The notes: generated from the sequence alone by a model not told the origin. 27,199 nucleotides of DNA from an uncultured Lachnospiraceae bacterium (GCA_910576975.1 CAJTJY010000001.1:189292-216490); one strand, 5' to 3'. Counted from the first letter of the stretch, positions 15,248 to 22,727 are shown. Numbers and translations: made by a program.

Positions 15248-15259
15248 CTGCAAATTGCT

Positions 15260-15444
15260 TTTGAGTTTCCGCATTTTGCAATTCATAGCGCCAAAAGGTC
15301 TTGCTGCCTTTGGCAGCATAGACATCTTGCACAAAAAGTGCTTGAAAAGCTAGCTTTTCAGAGCGCTTTTATGTGCAAAATGTTTTCATCACTTTGTGAT
15401 GGAAACATTTTGGCGCTATGAATTGTAAAATGCGGAAACTCAAA
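15260..15444. repeat. 185-bp palindromic repeat element
   Basis: Terminal inverted repeats of 37 bp (15260-15296 and 15408-15444) differ at one position; they begin TTTGAGTTTCCGCATTTT. The interior is a chain of smaller perfect or near-perfect hairpins: GCTGCC/GGCAGC (15303-15317), GCAC/GTGC, TGAAAAGC/GCTTTTCA around 15342-15360, and a stem of 15 positions with one mismatch (ATGTTTTCATCAC/GTGATGGAAACAT) near 15378-15411 that overlaps the right arm. It lies between divergent promoters of hisA and guaB and so should not be in either leader. It is probably a MITE or an intergenic repeat with cruciform potential. No ORF in it is credible. Confidence 0.75.
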
Positions 15445-15551
15445 CAAATTGCTTCTCCATTTTCCTATCCTTATTGTTAGATTATTAGTATTACTTAACG
15501 CACTTAGAAGCAAAATTGATGAATAATTTGCACAGAACTGTCCGCCAGTCG

Positions 15552-15580
15552 TTGACAGCTTTTCTCTTTTTTGATAAAAT
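15552..15580 (+). promoter_or_regulatory. Sigma-A promoter of guaB
   Basis: TTGACA (15552-15557) and TAAAAT (15575-15580), 17 nt apart. The start near 15587 leaves a leader of about 39 nt. I see no purine riboswitch, for which this leader would be too short. Confidence 0.85.
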
Positions 15581-15625
15581 CGTGGGAATAACAAAAAAAC
15601 AGCTTCCAGAAAGAGAGGAAAAACA

Positions 15626-17080
15626 ATGGGTACAATTATCGGCGATGGAATTACATTTGACGACGTATTATTAGTTCCTGCATACTCAGAGATTACCCCT
15701 GACATGGTAAACTTATCAACCTACCTGACTAAAACGGTAAAACTGAACATTCCCATGATGAGCGCAAGCATGGACACGGTTACCGAACACCGGATGGCGA
15801 TTGCCATGGCTCGTCAAGGAGGCATTGGAATCATTCACAAAAATATGTCAATCGCAGTGCAGGCTGAGGAGGTTGACAAAGTAAAACGTTCCGAAAACGG
15901 GGTCATCACCGATCCATTTTCCCTTTCCCCAGAACATACATTGCAGGATGCGGACAACCTGATGGGCAAATTCCGCATTTCCGGCGTCCCCATTGCAGAG
16001 AACGGAAAACTGGTGGGAATCATCACCAACCGCGATCTGAAATTCGAGGAAGACTTCACCAAAAAAATCAAAGACAGCATGACAACCGAAGATCTTGTCA
16101 CTGCAAGAGAAGGCATCACATTAGATGAAGCAAAAAAAATCCTTGCAAAAGCAAGAAAAGAAAAGCTCCCGATTGTGGACGACAACTTTAACTTGAAAGG
16201 ACTTATCACGATCAAGGATATTGAAAAACAAATCAAATACCCTCTGTCTGCCAAGGACGCACAGGGGCGGCTGCTCTGCGGGGCAGGCGTAGGCATTACT
16301 TCCGATATGATGGAGCGTGTGGACGCACTGGTAAAAGCCAAAGTCGACGTCATCGTCTTGGATTCGGCGCACGGACATTCCAAGAATATTATCGAGGCTT
16401 TAAAGAGAGTCAAGTCTGCATTTCCTAATTTACAGGTTATTGCCGGAAATATTGCCACTGGAGAAGCTACAAGGGCTTTGATCGAAGCCGGGGCAGACGC
16501 TGTCAAGGTTGGCATTGGTCCAGGTTCCATCTGTACCACTCGCGTGGTGGCAGGCATTGGCGTGCCCCAGATTTCTGCACTGATGGACTGCTACGACGTG
16601 GCAAAGGAATATGGAATCCCGATTATCGCAGACGGCGGCATCAAATATTCCGGCGACATGACAAAGGCGATTGCAGCCGGGGCAAACGTATGCATGATGG
16701 GAAGCATTTTTGCCGGATGTGACGAAAGCCCTGGAAGCTTCGAATTATACCAGGGAAGAAAATACAAAGTATATCGGGGCATGGGGTCCCTTGCCGCTAT
16801 GGAAAACGGTTCCAAAGACCGTTATTTCCAGCAAGACGCTAAAAAACTAGTACCAGAAGGCGTCGAAGGAAGGGTTGCCTACAAAGGCTCTGTGGAAGAC
16901 ACCGTGTTCCAGTTGCTCGGAGGGCTCCGTTCTGGCATGGGTTACTGTGGCGCTATCAATATTGAAACCTTAAAAGAAACAGGAAAATTCATAAAAATAT
17001 CCGCCGCCTCCCTAAAAGAGAGTCACCCACACGACATTCATATCACCAAAGAAGCTCCTAATTACAGTATTGATGAATAA
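15626..17080 (+). CDS. guaB: Inosine-5'-monophosphate dehydrogenase
   Basis: 484 aa, full length. It oxidises IMP to XMP with NAD+, the rate-limiting step of GMP synthesis. The TIM barrel is split by a pair of CBS domains (about residues 93-205; DPFSLSPEHTLQDADNLM, LPIVDD, LVGIITNRDL). The active-site loop GPGSICTTRVVAGIG carries the nucleophilic Cys303, and the phosphate-binding DGGIKYSGD and the flap region MGSLAAM follow. AGAGGAAAAACA precedes the ATG. It is monocistronic: its own promoter at 15552-15580 and a strong terminator 6 nt after the stop. Confidence 0.98.
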   Translation: MGTIIGDGITFDDVLLVPAYSEITPDMVNLSTYLTKTVKLNIPMMSASMDTVTEHRMAIAMARQGGIGIIHKNMSIAVQAEEVDKVKRSENGVITDPFSLSPEHTLQDADNLMGKFRISGVPIAENGKLVGIITNRDLKFEEDFTKKIKDSMTTEDLVTAREGITLDEAKKILAKARKEKLPIVDDNFNLKGLITIKDIEKQIKYPLSAKDAQGRLLCGAGVGITSDMMERVDALVKAKVDVIVLDSAHGHSKNIIEALKRVKSAFPNLQVIAGNIATGEATRALIEAGADAVKVGIGPGSICTTRVVAGIGVPQISALMDCYDVAKEYGIPIIADGGIKYSGDMTKAIAAGANVCMMGSIFAGCDESPGSFELYQGRKYKVYRGMGSLAAMENGSKDRYFQQDAKKLVPEGVEGRVAYKGSVEDTVFQLLGGLRSGMGYCGAINIETLKETGKFIKISAASLKESHPHDIHITKEAPNYSIDE

Positions 17081-17085
17081 ACAGC

Positions 17086-17116
17086 AAGGAGGCGCCTCTA
17101 TGAGCGCCTCCTTTTT
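17086..17116 (+). terminator. Terminator of guaB
   Basis: AAGGAGGCGC (17086-17095), an 8-nt loop and GCGCCTCCTT (17104-17113) form a perfect 10-bp stem running into TTTTT. It lies between guaB and the convergent lipoprotein gene. The reverse strand lacks a U-tract. Confidence 0.92.
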
Positions 17117-17125
17117 GGTATTTAA

Positions 17126-17584
17126 TTATTTTGCCATGTTCTTATTGTCCTTGGTAGTTCCAGCTCCATTTCCTTTATTAGTTCCGGTGTTTGCGCCATT
17201 TGCGCCGTTTTTATCAGTCTTATTATTTGTGTTATTGTTATCCATCATATCATCCACGCCGTTTTCGACATCATTTCCAATGTCTTCCACTCCGTCTATA
17301 ATATCCTCTCCAATATCCTCTATGACCCCGTCTCCATTATTATTCCTATCATCATTGCGATCGATGTCATTGTCATTGACATTGTTATTGTTTGTGCCGC
17401 CGTTGACATTATCATTTCCGGTTTTGTCATTGGTCGTCCCGTTCGTAGCGCCATTGTTTGTCCCATTATTGGTTCCATTTGTAGTATCGTTATTGACGTC
17501 GTTATTATCCATTCCGCAAGCGGTGACACAGCTAAATGCCAGGACGAACAGACAGCCCAAAACTATTTTTTTCAACTTTTTCAT
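17126..17584 (-). CDS. Asn/Asp/Gly/Thr-rich lipoprotein, probably sporulation-linked
   Basis: 152 aa. AAAGGAGAT lies 6 nt before the ATG. A lipoprotein signal peptide is clear: KKLKK, a hydrophobic core and the lipobox VTAC with the modified Cys at residue 23. The mature part is almost entirely low-complexity: Asn, Thr, Gly and Asp repeats (NGTNNG, TNGTTND) around a more ordered acidic segment, GDGVIEDIGEDIIDGVEDIG (about 84-103), with an isoleucine/valine every third or fourth residue that could form an amphipathic helix. I do not recognise a family with certainty. The upstream promoter resembles forespore sigma-G sites and spoVAE follows on the same side, so a spore-envelope lipoprotein is a reasonable inference, comparable in kind to YhcN of Bacillus. 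Confidence 0.8.
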   Translation of the reverse strand: MKKLKKIVLGCLFVLAFSCVTACGMDNNDVNNDTTNGTNNGTNNGATNGTTNDKTGNDNVNGGTNNNNVNDNDIDRNDDRNNNGDGVIEDIGEDIIDGVEDIGNDVENGVDDMMDNNNTNNKTDKNGANGANTGTNKGNGAGTTKDNKNMAK

Positions 17585-17622
17585 AATAAAATCTCCTTTG
17601 CAAAAAATTTTCTTTCTCTATC

Positions 17623-17651
17623 CATTATGGACAAAAACTTCAAATTTATAC
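17623..17651 (-). promoter_or_regulatory. Forespore-type promoter of the lipoprotein gene
   Basis: On the minus strand GTATA (17647-17651) and CATAATG (17623-17629) are 17 nt apart. This fits the B. subtilis sigma-G/F -35 GHATR fully and the -10 CATNHTA at 6 of 7 positions. Start near 17617, leader about 33 nt. Confidence 0.5.
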
Positions 17652-17673
17652 TTATTTTTATTTTAGAAATCTC

Positions 17674-18030
17674 TTACTTCTTCATTTTCGGCTGGAAAAT
17701 CAGGCTTGCCAAATATCCAAAAATCAATGCTGCAGAAATACCAACGGCGCTGGCTGTAAAGCCTCCCATGAAAATTCCCAAAAATCCATCGGAATTGACC
17801 GCCTCTTGAATACCTTTCCAAAGCGTATTTCCAAATCCCAGCAGCGGAACGCTTGCGCCTGCCCCTGCAAATTCCTGAAACGGCTGATAAATCTGCAATG
17901 CACCCAGCACTGCGCCGCTGCACACCAGCAGCACCATGATCCTGCCAGGAAGCATCTTTGTTTTTTCCATCAATATCTGAACTAGCGCACAGATCAAGCC
18001 TCCTACCCAAAAAGCATTCACATAATCCAT
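17674..18030 (-). CDS. spoVAE: Stage V sporulation protein AE
   Basis: 118 aa. A small, very hydrophobic protein with about four transmembrane segments (for example FWVGGLICALVQILM, IMVLLVCSGAVLGALQIY, GFTASAVGISAALIFGYLASL). The family motifs PGRIMVLLVCSG and GAGASVPLLGFGNTLWKG are visible. SpoVA proteins form the channel that moves calcium-dipicolinate into the forespore and out at germination. AAAGGAG precedes the ATG, and the gene follows spoVAD with a 12-nt gap, so it is cotranscribed with it. Confidence 0.93.
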   Translation of the reverse strand: MDYVNAFWVGGLICALVQILMEKTKMLPGRIMVLLVCSGAVLGALQIYQPFQEFAGAGASVPLLGFGNTLWKGIQEAVNSDGFLGIFMGGFTASAVGISAALIFGYLASLIFQPKMKK

Positions 18031-18042
18031 ACCTTCACTCCT

Positions 18043-19056
18043 TTATTCTGCATATTCTATCACCACGCCATGCGATATGCCTGGAACGCTTTGCCCCTCA
18101 TTAAAGCTGACGGTAGACAGCAGCGCCCCAGTAGGCACGAACAATACTCTTTTCCAGGTGCCCTTTTGTAATTTCGGCAGGATATATGCGCTGAGCGTCA
18201 CGGCAGAGCAACCGCACCCGCTGCCCCCGGCATTGGTATTCTGAGAAGCGTTGTCATAAATCTCAATCCCACAGTCCATGTGGACGCTTGAAATGTCAAA
18301 GCCTTCCTTTTTCATTAAATCTATCAAGATTTCCTGTCCCACCGTGCCCAAATCCCCCGTTATGATTCTGTCGTAATCCTCTGGCTTGCGGTTAAAATCT
18401 TTGAGGTTCCTGCTGATGGTGTCACAGGCTGCCGGCGCCATGGCAGCCCCCATGTTCATTGAGTCTTTCACTCCGTAATCCACCACTTTCCCTGTGGTGA
18501 TTCCTGTAATGCGCAGATTGGTTCGTTTTCTGCCAAGTATAAAGGCTCCGCTTCCTGTAACCGTCCAGGTAGCTGATAAGGGCCTTTGATTGGCATATTC
18601 CAAGGGAAAGCGAAATTGTTTCTCCGCACTCGCAAAATGGCTCGAGGTAACCGCAAGCACTTGTTCCCCATAACCCGCCGCCACTGCCATAGCTGCAAGG
18701 GATAAGGATTCCCCAGCTGTGGAACAGGCACCGTATAAGCCAAACAACGGAATATTCAGTTCCATCAGTCCAAACGTGGTCGCAATATTTTGCCCCAATA
18801 AGTCTCCTCCGAAAATATAACGGATATCCTCTTTCTGAAGTCCGGCCTTGCCGATTGCCATAGAAGCCGCTTCCTTTTGCAGCGTGCTCTCCGCCTCCTC
18901 CCAAGTATCTTCCCCGAACTTATCATCCTCCCCAACCAGGTCAAACAGCTTTCCTAGAGGGCCTTCCCCTTCTTTGGTGCCCACAATGCTGGCACTGCCC
19001 AAGATATAAGGAGCTTCCTCAAACTGGATGCTCTGTGCCCCAATAATCTGTGACAT
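18043..19056 (-). CDS. spoVAD: Stage V sporulation protein AD
   Basis: 337 aa from ATG 19056. CAGGAGGAAACACT precedes it, so the in-frame start at 19077 is rejected. SpoVAD has a thiolase/ketosynthase-like fold and binds dipicolinic acid on the forespore membrane. Family features visible are GSASIVGTKEGEGPLG (about 20-35), YIFGGDLLGQNI (80-91), LYGACSTAGESL (108-119) with the cysteine at the thiolase position, and TGDLGTVGQEIL. The last part holds the glycine-rich AGGSGCGCSAVTLSAY. A sigma-G-like promoter lies just upstream. SpoVAC, which normally precedes it, is absent here. Confidence 0.95.
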   Translation of the reverse strand: MSQIIGAQSIQFEEAPYILGSASIVGTKEGEGPLGKLFDLVGEDDKFGEDTWEEAESTLQKEAASMAIGKAGLQKEDIRYIFGGDLLGQNIATTFGLMELNIPLFGLYGACSTAGESLSLAAMAVAAGYGEQVLAVTSSHFASAEKQFRFPLEYANQRPLSATWTVTGSGAFILGRKRTNLRITGITTGKVVDYGVKDSMNMGAAMAPAACDTISRNLKDFNRKPEDYDRIITGDLGTVGQEILIDLMKKEGFDISSVHMDCGIEIYDNASQNTNAGGSGCGCSAVTLSAYILPKLQKGTWKRVLFVPTGALLSTVSFNEGQSVPGISHGVVIEYAE

Positions 19057-19088
19057 AGTGTTTCCTCCTGTTTCCAATTTCCTGTTGT

Positions 19089-19117
19089 TATTATGTCCTA
19101 AATTTGGGTTCTTACTC
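19089..19117 (-). promoter_or_regulatory. Forespore sigma-G-like promoter of spoVAD-spoVAE
   Basis: On the minus strand GAGTA (19113-19117), a 17-nt spacer and CATAATA (19089-19095). The -10 fits the sigma-G consensus CATNHTA perfectly and the -35 fits GHATR at 4 of 5 positions. In Bacillus the spoVA operon is controlled by sigma-G. Leader about 26 nt. Confidence 0.6.
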
Positions 19118-19140
19118 TGAAAATTCGTTTTTCGCAGAAA

Positions 19141-20310
19141 TCATATGGGATCTTTTTCCAGTCTGAACCAATAATATCCTCTTGGATAGCTGATACCTGT
19201 GCGTATTGACTTTGTTCTGATTTCTATCATCTCAGAATAAAGCGTCAGTTCTGTAATAACGCCGTCTTTCCATTCTGACGGCTGCAGCGGCTCGCCGCTT
19301 AGCTCTGTCGGGGTAACGCTTCCGGCATCAATATAAAGAATCTGCTTCTCTGCTTGATATTCAACATTGCCTTGCTTCATGCTTGGAGAATCATGCGTAT
19401 GACCCGACAAAAAAATGATATTTTTGTGGCTGTCAACGATCTGCTGTAATTCTGCATCTCTTGAAAGATATGGAGCGCCATCCTTGCGGTGCGGATTATG
19501 CGCTATCAATGGAGCGTGGCAGAGAATGATATGCCACTGAGCTGTATCATCATGATCCAGATGCCGATCGAGCCATTTAAGCTGAGCGCTTTCTGGAAAC
19601 ACGAATTTCCTGTAATTAGAAACGCACTGCAGTCCTATCACTTCTATCTCGCCAATCTGCACAAGATATGCGCCAGAAGCATCTTCGTAAACTGAATATC
19701 CCATTTTCTTTGAACGTTGAAATAAATACTTCTGAAACTTGTAATATCCTGCATAATTGTTAATCGTTGCCATGTCTGGATGCAGCAATTGATCGTGATT
19801 ACCAGTCACTGACAAGATAAGCTTATCTGACGCAGATTCCTCGATGCAATGTCTCAATCCTTCAAATTGCTCCGCATAACCATCATTTGTAAGATCGCCC
19901 GGCATCAGTATTACGGAAGATGCCAGGCGCAATGCGCTGTGAATCATGCCATGCTTTCTAGACAAATGCAGATCACTCATCAATGAGAATTCTGCCAGCG
20001 GCTCTGAATCGAGATCAGCCGCCCGATATTTGACAGGTATTTCCCAAACAGCTTCTTCAACGGATGAAAAATCCTGCGCTATGCACTTTACATAAATATG
20101 GGTGGCTCCTGCTGGCACTGCGCGGCTTCCCTCAAAACGATAATGCGCATTTCCTGTCGCTTGTATGGGAATTGCCGCAAATGATGACCAGCCAGACAGA
20201 GGACCATTGAGATCTGCCCAGAATACAAGCGCTGCTAAAAAACCCTTTGCGCGAATCTCTATATCACAGTTACTATACCCGCATGTTGTAAATTTTACAC
20301 TCAATTTCAT
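19141..20310 (-). CDS. Calcineurin-like metallophosphoesterase
   Basis: 389 aa. AAAGGAGAAGACGCC precedes the ATG. The N-terminal ~100 residues form a beta-rich domain, possibly Ig-like (VKFTTCGYSNCDIEIRAKG). The catalytic domain then shows the complete dimetal motif set: SDLHLS (D113, H115), GDLTNDG (139-145), GNHDQ (170-174), CHAPL and SGHTHD. Substrate unknown: members act on proteins, nucleotides, cyclic nucleotides or phospholipids. There is no signal peptide, so the protein is probably cytoplasmic. It has its own sigma-A promoter at 20376-20403 and is the last intact core-like gene before the accessory region. Confidence 0.88.
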   Translation of the reverse strand: MKLSVKFTTCGYSNCDIEIRAKGFLAALVFWADLNGPLSGWSSFAAIPIQATGNAHYRFEGSRAVPAGATHIYVKCIAQDFSSVEEAVWEIPVKYRAADLDSEPLAEFSLMSDLHLSRKHGMIHSALRLASSVILMPGDLTNDGYAEQFEGLRHCIEESASDKLILSVTGNHDQLLHPDMATINNYAGYYKFQKYLFQRSKKMGYSVYEDASGAYLVQIGEIEVIGLQCVSNYRKFVFPESAQLKWLDRHLDHDDTAQWHIILCHAPLIAHNPHRKDGAPYLSRDAELQQIVDSHKNIIFLSGHTHDSPSMKQGNVEYQAEKQILYIDAGSVTPTELSGEPLQPSEWKDGVITELTLYSEMIEIRTKSIRTGISYPRGYYWFRLEKDPI

Positions 20311-20375
20311 ATGGCGTCTTCTCCTTTTTGATCTACATAAGGTTCTATTTTTCCTACAGTATCTAAAGAAAATTG

Positions 20376-20403
20376 ATTATAATGCCGCAATCTTGCTCGT
20401 CAA
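20376..20403 (-). promoter_or_regulatory. Sigma-A promoter of the metallophosphoesterase gene
   Basis: TTGACG (20398-20403) and TATAAT (20376-20381) on the minus strand, 16 nt apart. Leader about 59 nt. Confidence 0.6.
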
Positions 20404-20688
20404 AAATATATCGCCCAGGTTCAAGCAAACTAATCTTAGAGACAAAAAATACTTGCTCAAAGCCTTGAATATGAACAATCTCCCAAGCTTATTTCTTTAT
20501 TTAAATAACATAGTCTTTGATTTGTTTGAAAACTACTTCAATGCGTCAATGATGCCGTCTCAAGTGCCATGCAAACGTTTACAACCATCAGAAGTCGCTT
20601 TTTATACGTTTTCTAGCCATTTTCCAAAAAACGAAAAAGCTTCAAAACCCCTAAAAATCTAGGATGTTAAGAAAATCTGAAACAATCC
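20404..20688. other. Gene-free AT-rich stretch
   Basis: About 285 nt between the metallophosphoesterase promoter and the transposase remnant. There are short open frames on both strands but no ribosome binding site, recognisable domain or repeat. It may be decayed coding DNA. Confidence 0.4.
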
Positions 20689-20949
20689 ATGTCAAGGGTT
20701 GGACAATGCATTGACACTGGACCAGCGGAAAGATTCTTGAGAATTATCAAAGCGAAGATGTATTAGATGAACGAAATAACGGATGAATCTTCCTTGAGAC
20801 ATGCGATAAAAGAGTATATAAGATTTTACAGGGAGGAACGCTCACAGGACAGATACCATTGCAAAACATCGATAGAAGTGCGGAATGAGGCTGTCGCATC
20901 AGACATTCATCCCACCAGTTTTCACCCTTATGTTCCAATAATACCTTAA
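20689..20949 (+). pseudogene. IS3-family transposase C-terminus, broken
   Basis: Only the C-terminal end of an IS3/IS150-type OrfB remains. From 20689 it reads MSRVGQCIDTGPAERFLRI, then KAKMY, a TAG stop at 20764-20766 in the same frame, and onward MNEITDESSLRHAIKEYIRF and YREERSQDRYHCKTSIEVRN. This matches the family pattern MSR-x-G-x(2)-DN-x-P-x-E, then Y-I-x-Y-Y-N-x-E-R and T-P-x-E. The catalytic DDE part upstream is missing. Similarity ends near 20893, where the sequence becomes that of a different remnant on the minus strand. Confidence 0.8.
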
Positions 20950-21046
20950 GCACAAATTTGCACGCCATATTTTCAAATGCTGAAATAGCAATATAAATAG
21001 TTGCCATTTCTTTTGCGCTATTCACACATTTATCATCTAAATAAAT
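20897..21046 (-). pseudogene. Possible HEPN (Swt1-like) domain remnant
   Basis: About 50 codons on the minus strand read NSAKEMATIYIAISAFENMA, then KFVLKVLLEHKGENWWDECL. The combination of a repeated Ile-Ala-Ile helix, FEN, KVLLE and a GENWWDE end recalls the Swt1-type HEPN domain found in some RNA-processing and abortive-infection proteins. The frame has a stop on its upstream side and is cut on its downstream side by the IS3 remnant. The assignment is from memory of the motif and needs a profile search. Confidence 0.3.
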
Positions 21047-21071
21047 CTAATGAAAGACTTTTTATATAATC

Positions 21072-21327
21072 CTACACAAATGATTCCGATGAAAAATGTT
21101 TACTAACAACACCAGAGGCATTAAGAGCAACTTTTGTCAATTCTCCTCTCCTCACAAACGAATATAATTTATCTTTATCCTCTTTACAATAAGTGTATTT
21201 TTAAACTTTGAAAAACAGCATCATATTCTGCCATGTTAATTGTTTGAGACAAGTGAATTTGTATATTAGAATTAAATATACTTTCTACATTTTTTACAGA
21301 TGTTAAATATGACATAGTCAAAGACAT
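21072..21327 (-). pseudogene. Frameshifted small gene, unrecognised
   Basis: AGGAGGAAGTTT precedes an ATG at 21327. 47 codons (MSLTMSYLTSVKNVESIFNS ... AVFQSLKIHLL) end in TAA at 21184. A +1 frame then continues without a stop for about 42 codons (YTYCKEDKDKLYSFVRRGEL ... SKHFSSESFV) to TAG at 21072. The ribosome binding site and sensible composition on both sides suggest one gene broken by a one-base indel. I do not recognise its product. Confidence 0.45.
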
Positions 21328-21367
21328 AAACTTCCTCCTCTTTGGTATTTAAAATGCCTTTTTTATT

Positions 21368-22380
21368 CTACTGTTTATCAATTCCTAATTTCGGTAAATT
21401 TTGCAAACTTACCTTTTCTAATGTTTGTAATTGCTGTATTGCTAACTGTCGAAGCAATCCCATTCACTCTTTTTGGTTCTTCCCTTGATTAATCAAAACA
21501 GCATTATTGCTTTCCAGATTGGCAAGCACTAGTGTGCTGACACATTTATATCTGGCGAAACTCTGCAGAACGATTGTTCATCAGCAAGACGGAAGAAGGA
21601 GGCGATGCGGTGGCATCGTTGACTGATGACAACGCAGTCTGATGGGCAATCGGGCAAGGAGGTTTGCCTGAATATAAATGTGTCAGTACACTAGTAATTG
21701 GTTTAGTGTTGCCACATCTCTCATGTTTCTTTTTATGGTTGGATTTTCGTCTTTCCACTGTTTCGCTGTTTATCCAAACAAAACGACATTCAACATATCT
21801 GCTTCATTGGCGTATGTATAGGCAATCTGTGCAGATATTAATTCTGGTAGAATCAAATTTTCTTTCATTGCATCTGTATGTATTCTGTAATTTAACTTGG
21901 AAATTTCTCTGTTCAAATTCCACTTCAAAGATAGCCGGCTATTTTCATCCGCCTTTAATCTCCGATAGTCCTTCATAATATATAACTGAAATTCAGGAAA
22001 AATCCAAGTTGCAAATGACATAGCAATATCACTATGAGCATATGTTGCGCCATAACGTCCTGCTTTTGAGACAATACCGATGGCATTCATTTGTGTAATC
22101 CACTTTTTGGATGTCATAACAAAACGATTTAGCCCCGCCTCATTTTTAACCGCCTCGAATTGCATGCGGTTAAACTGTTAATTGTGCAATTCTTCCCACA
22201 CACCCAAAAACTCAATCGTATTTCTATTTCGCATCCAGTTTTGAATCACAAATCGTGGATCATCCTCATTTCGATATTTTGCAATATCTGTCAGGAAATA
22301 AACTCATTTTCAAAATTTGTAGTATAAATGTCAATATCAATACCTTTTGCATGAATAGTTTCCTTTACAATTTTCGCCAT
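21368..22380 (-). pseudogene. KilA-N domain protein, multiply broken
   Basis: The gene begins at ATG 22380 (AGAGGTGAGCG before it): MAKIVKETIHAKGIDIDIYT ... NEFIS. A one-base deletion then shifts to the frame LTDIAKYRNEDDPRFVIQNW and MRNRNTIEFLGVWEELHN. This is followed by an in-frame TAA, then QFNRMQFEAVKNEAGLNRFV and SKAGRYGATYAHSDIAMSFA, another TAA (LFG*TAKQWKDENP), RNMRDVATLNQL, and the MITE. Beyond the MITE it resumes VLANLESNNAVLINQGKNQK, a TGA, and ends LPKLGIDKQ with TAG at 21368-21370. KilA-N is a DNA-binding domain common in phage and plasmid proteins. Five lesions mean it is dead. Confidence 0.88.
21529..21694. mobile_element. MITE copy 2, inserted in the KilA-N gene
   Basis: A 158-bp element (21533-21690) between CTAG duplications (21529-21532 and 21691-21694). 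It is identical to the reverse complement of copy 1 except for G at 21536, where copy 1 has A in the terminal repeat. Deleting the element and one CTAG rejoins the host codons as CAA TTA CTA GTG CTT GCC (NQLLVLAN), continuous KilA-N-family reading. This defines element boundaries and a 4-bp target duplication. The element introduces an immediate TGA in the host frame. Confidence 0.95.
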
Positions 22381-22436
22381 ACACGCTCACCTCTTCTCCC
22401 ATCATAATTTTTTAAAACATCTTATCCACTTTCCCT

Positions 22437-22727
22437 TTAAGGGATTTCTACTGAGTAACAATCTTCTTCCCACATTTCTCGATATGCTTCAATATAAAGC
22501 TTAATGCAACCAGGGTATATATACAAATACTTACTACACACCCTTTTAAACAATTTCAGTATTTTTTCATCGCAGGCAAAATCCAGCAAATGATCTAACA
22601 AATATGACAATTCATCTTCTGACACAGCTCTACTATACACATCTTCAACCAGCGGCAAATAAACTTCATAGGCTTTTTGATGTATTTCAACTATCCGCTC
22701 TGCTACCTGATAAATTCTTTCATCCAT
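22437..22727 (-). CDS. Small acidic protein of unknown function
   Basis: 96 aa. GAGGTAATTTA precedes the ATG. I do not recognise a named domain. It is all-helical in appearance: MDERIYQVAERIVEIHQKAY, ELSYLLDHLLDFACDEKILK and YIYPGCIKLYIEAYREMWEE, with two cysteines and several tyrosines. Its start overlaps the stop of the preceding small gene by one base (TAATG), so the two are translationally coupled. The broken KilA-N gene follows 56 nt downstream on the same strand. This three-gene string looks like cargo of a mobile element. Confidence 0.7.
   Translation of the reverse strand: MDERIYQVAERIVEIHQKAYEVYLPLVEDVYSRAVSEDELSYLLDHLLDFACDEKILKLFKRVCSKYLYIYPGCIKLYIEAYREMWEEDCYSVEIP

Noticed and set aside
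15581..15625. Purine riboswitch ahead of guaB
   Set aside because: The leader from the predicted start is only about 39 nt and lacks the aptamer core.
15358..15705. 115-codon minus-strand frame at the guaB start
   Set aside because: It runs antisense to guaB and through the palindromic repeat.
17070..17666. 198-codon plus-strand frame opposite the lipoprotein gene
   Set aside because: It is the complement of Asn/Thr/Asp-rich codons, giving a Ser/Pro/Leu/Phe-rich product; it starts inside guaB and has no ribosome binding site of its own.
20747..21025. 92-codon minus-strand frame as an intact gene
   Set aside because: Only the first ~43 codons look like protein; the rest is antisense to the IS3 transposase tail.
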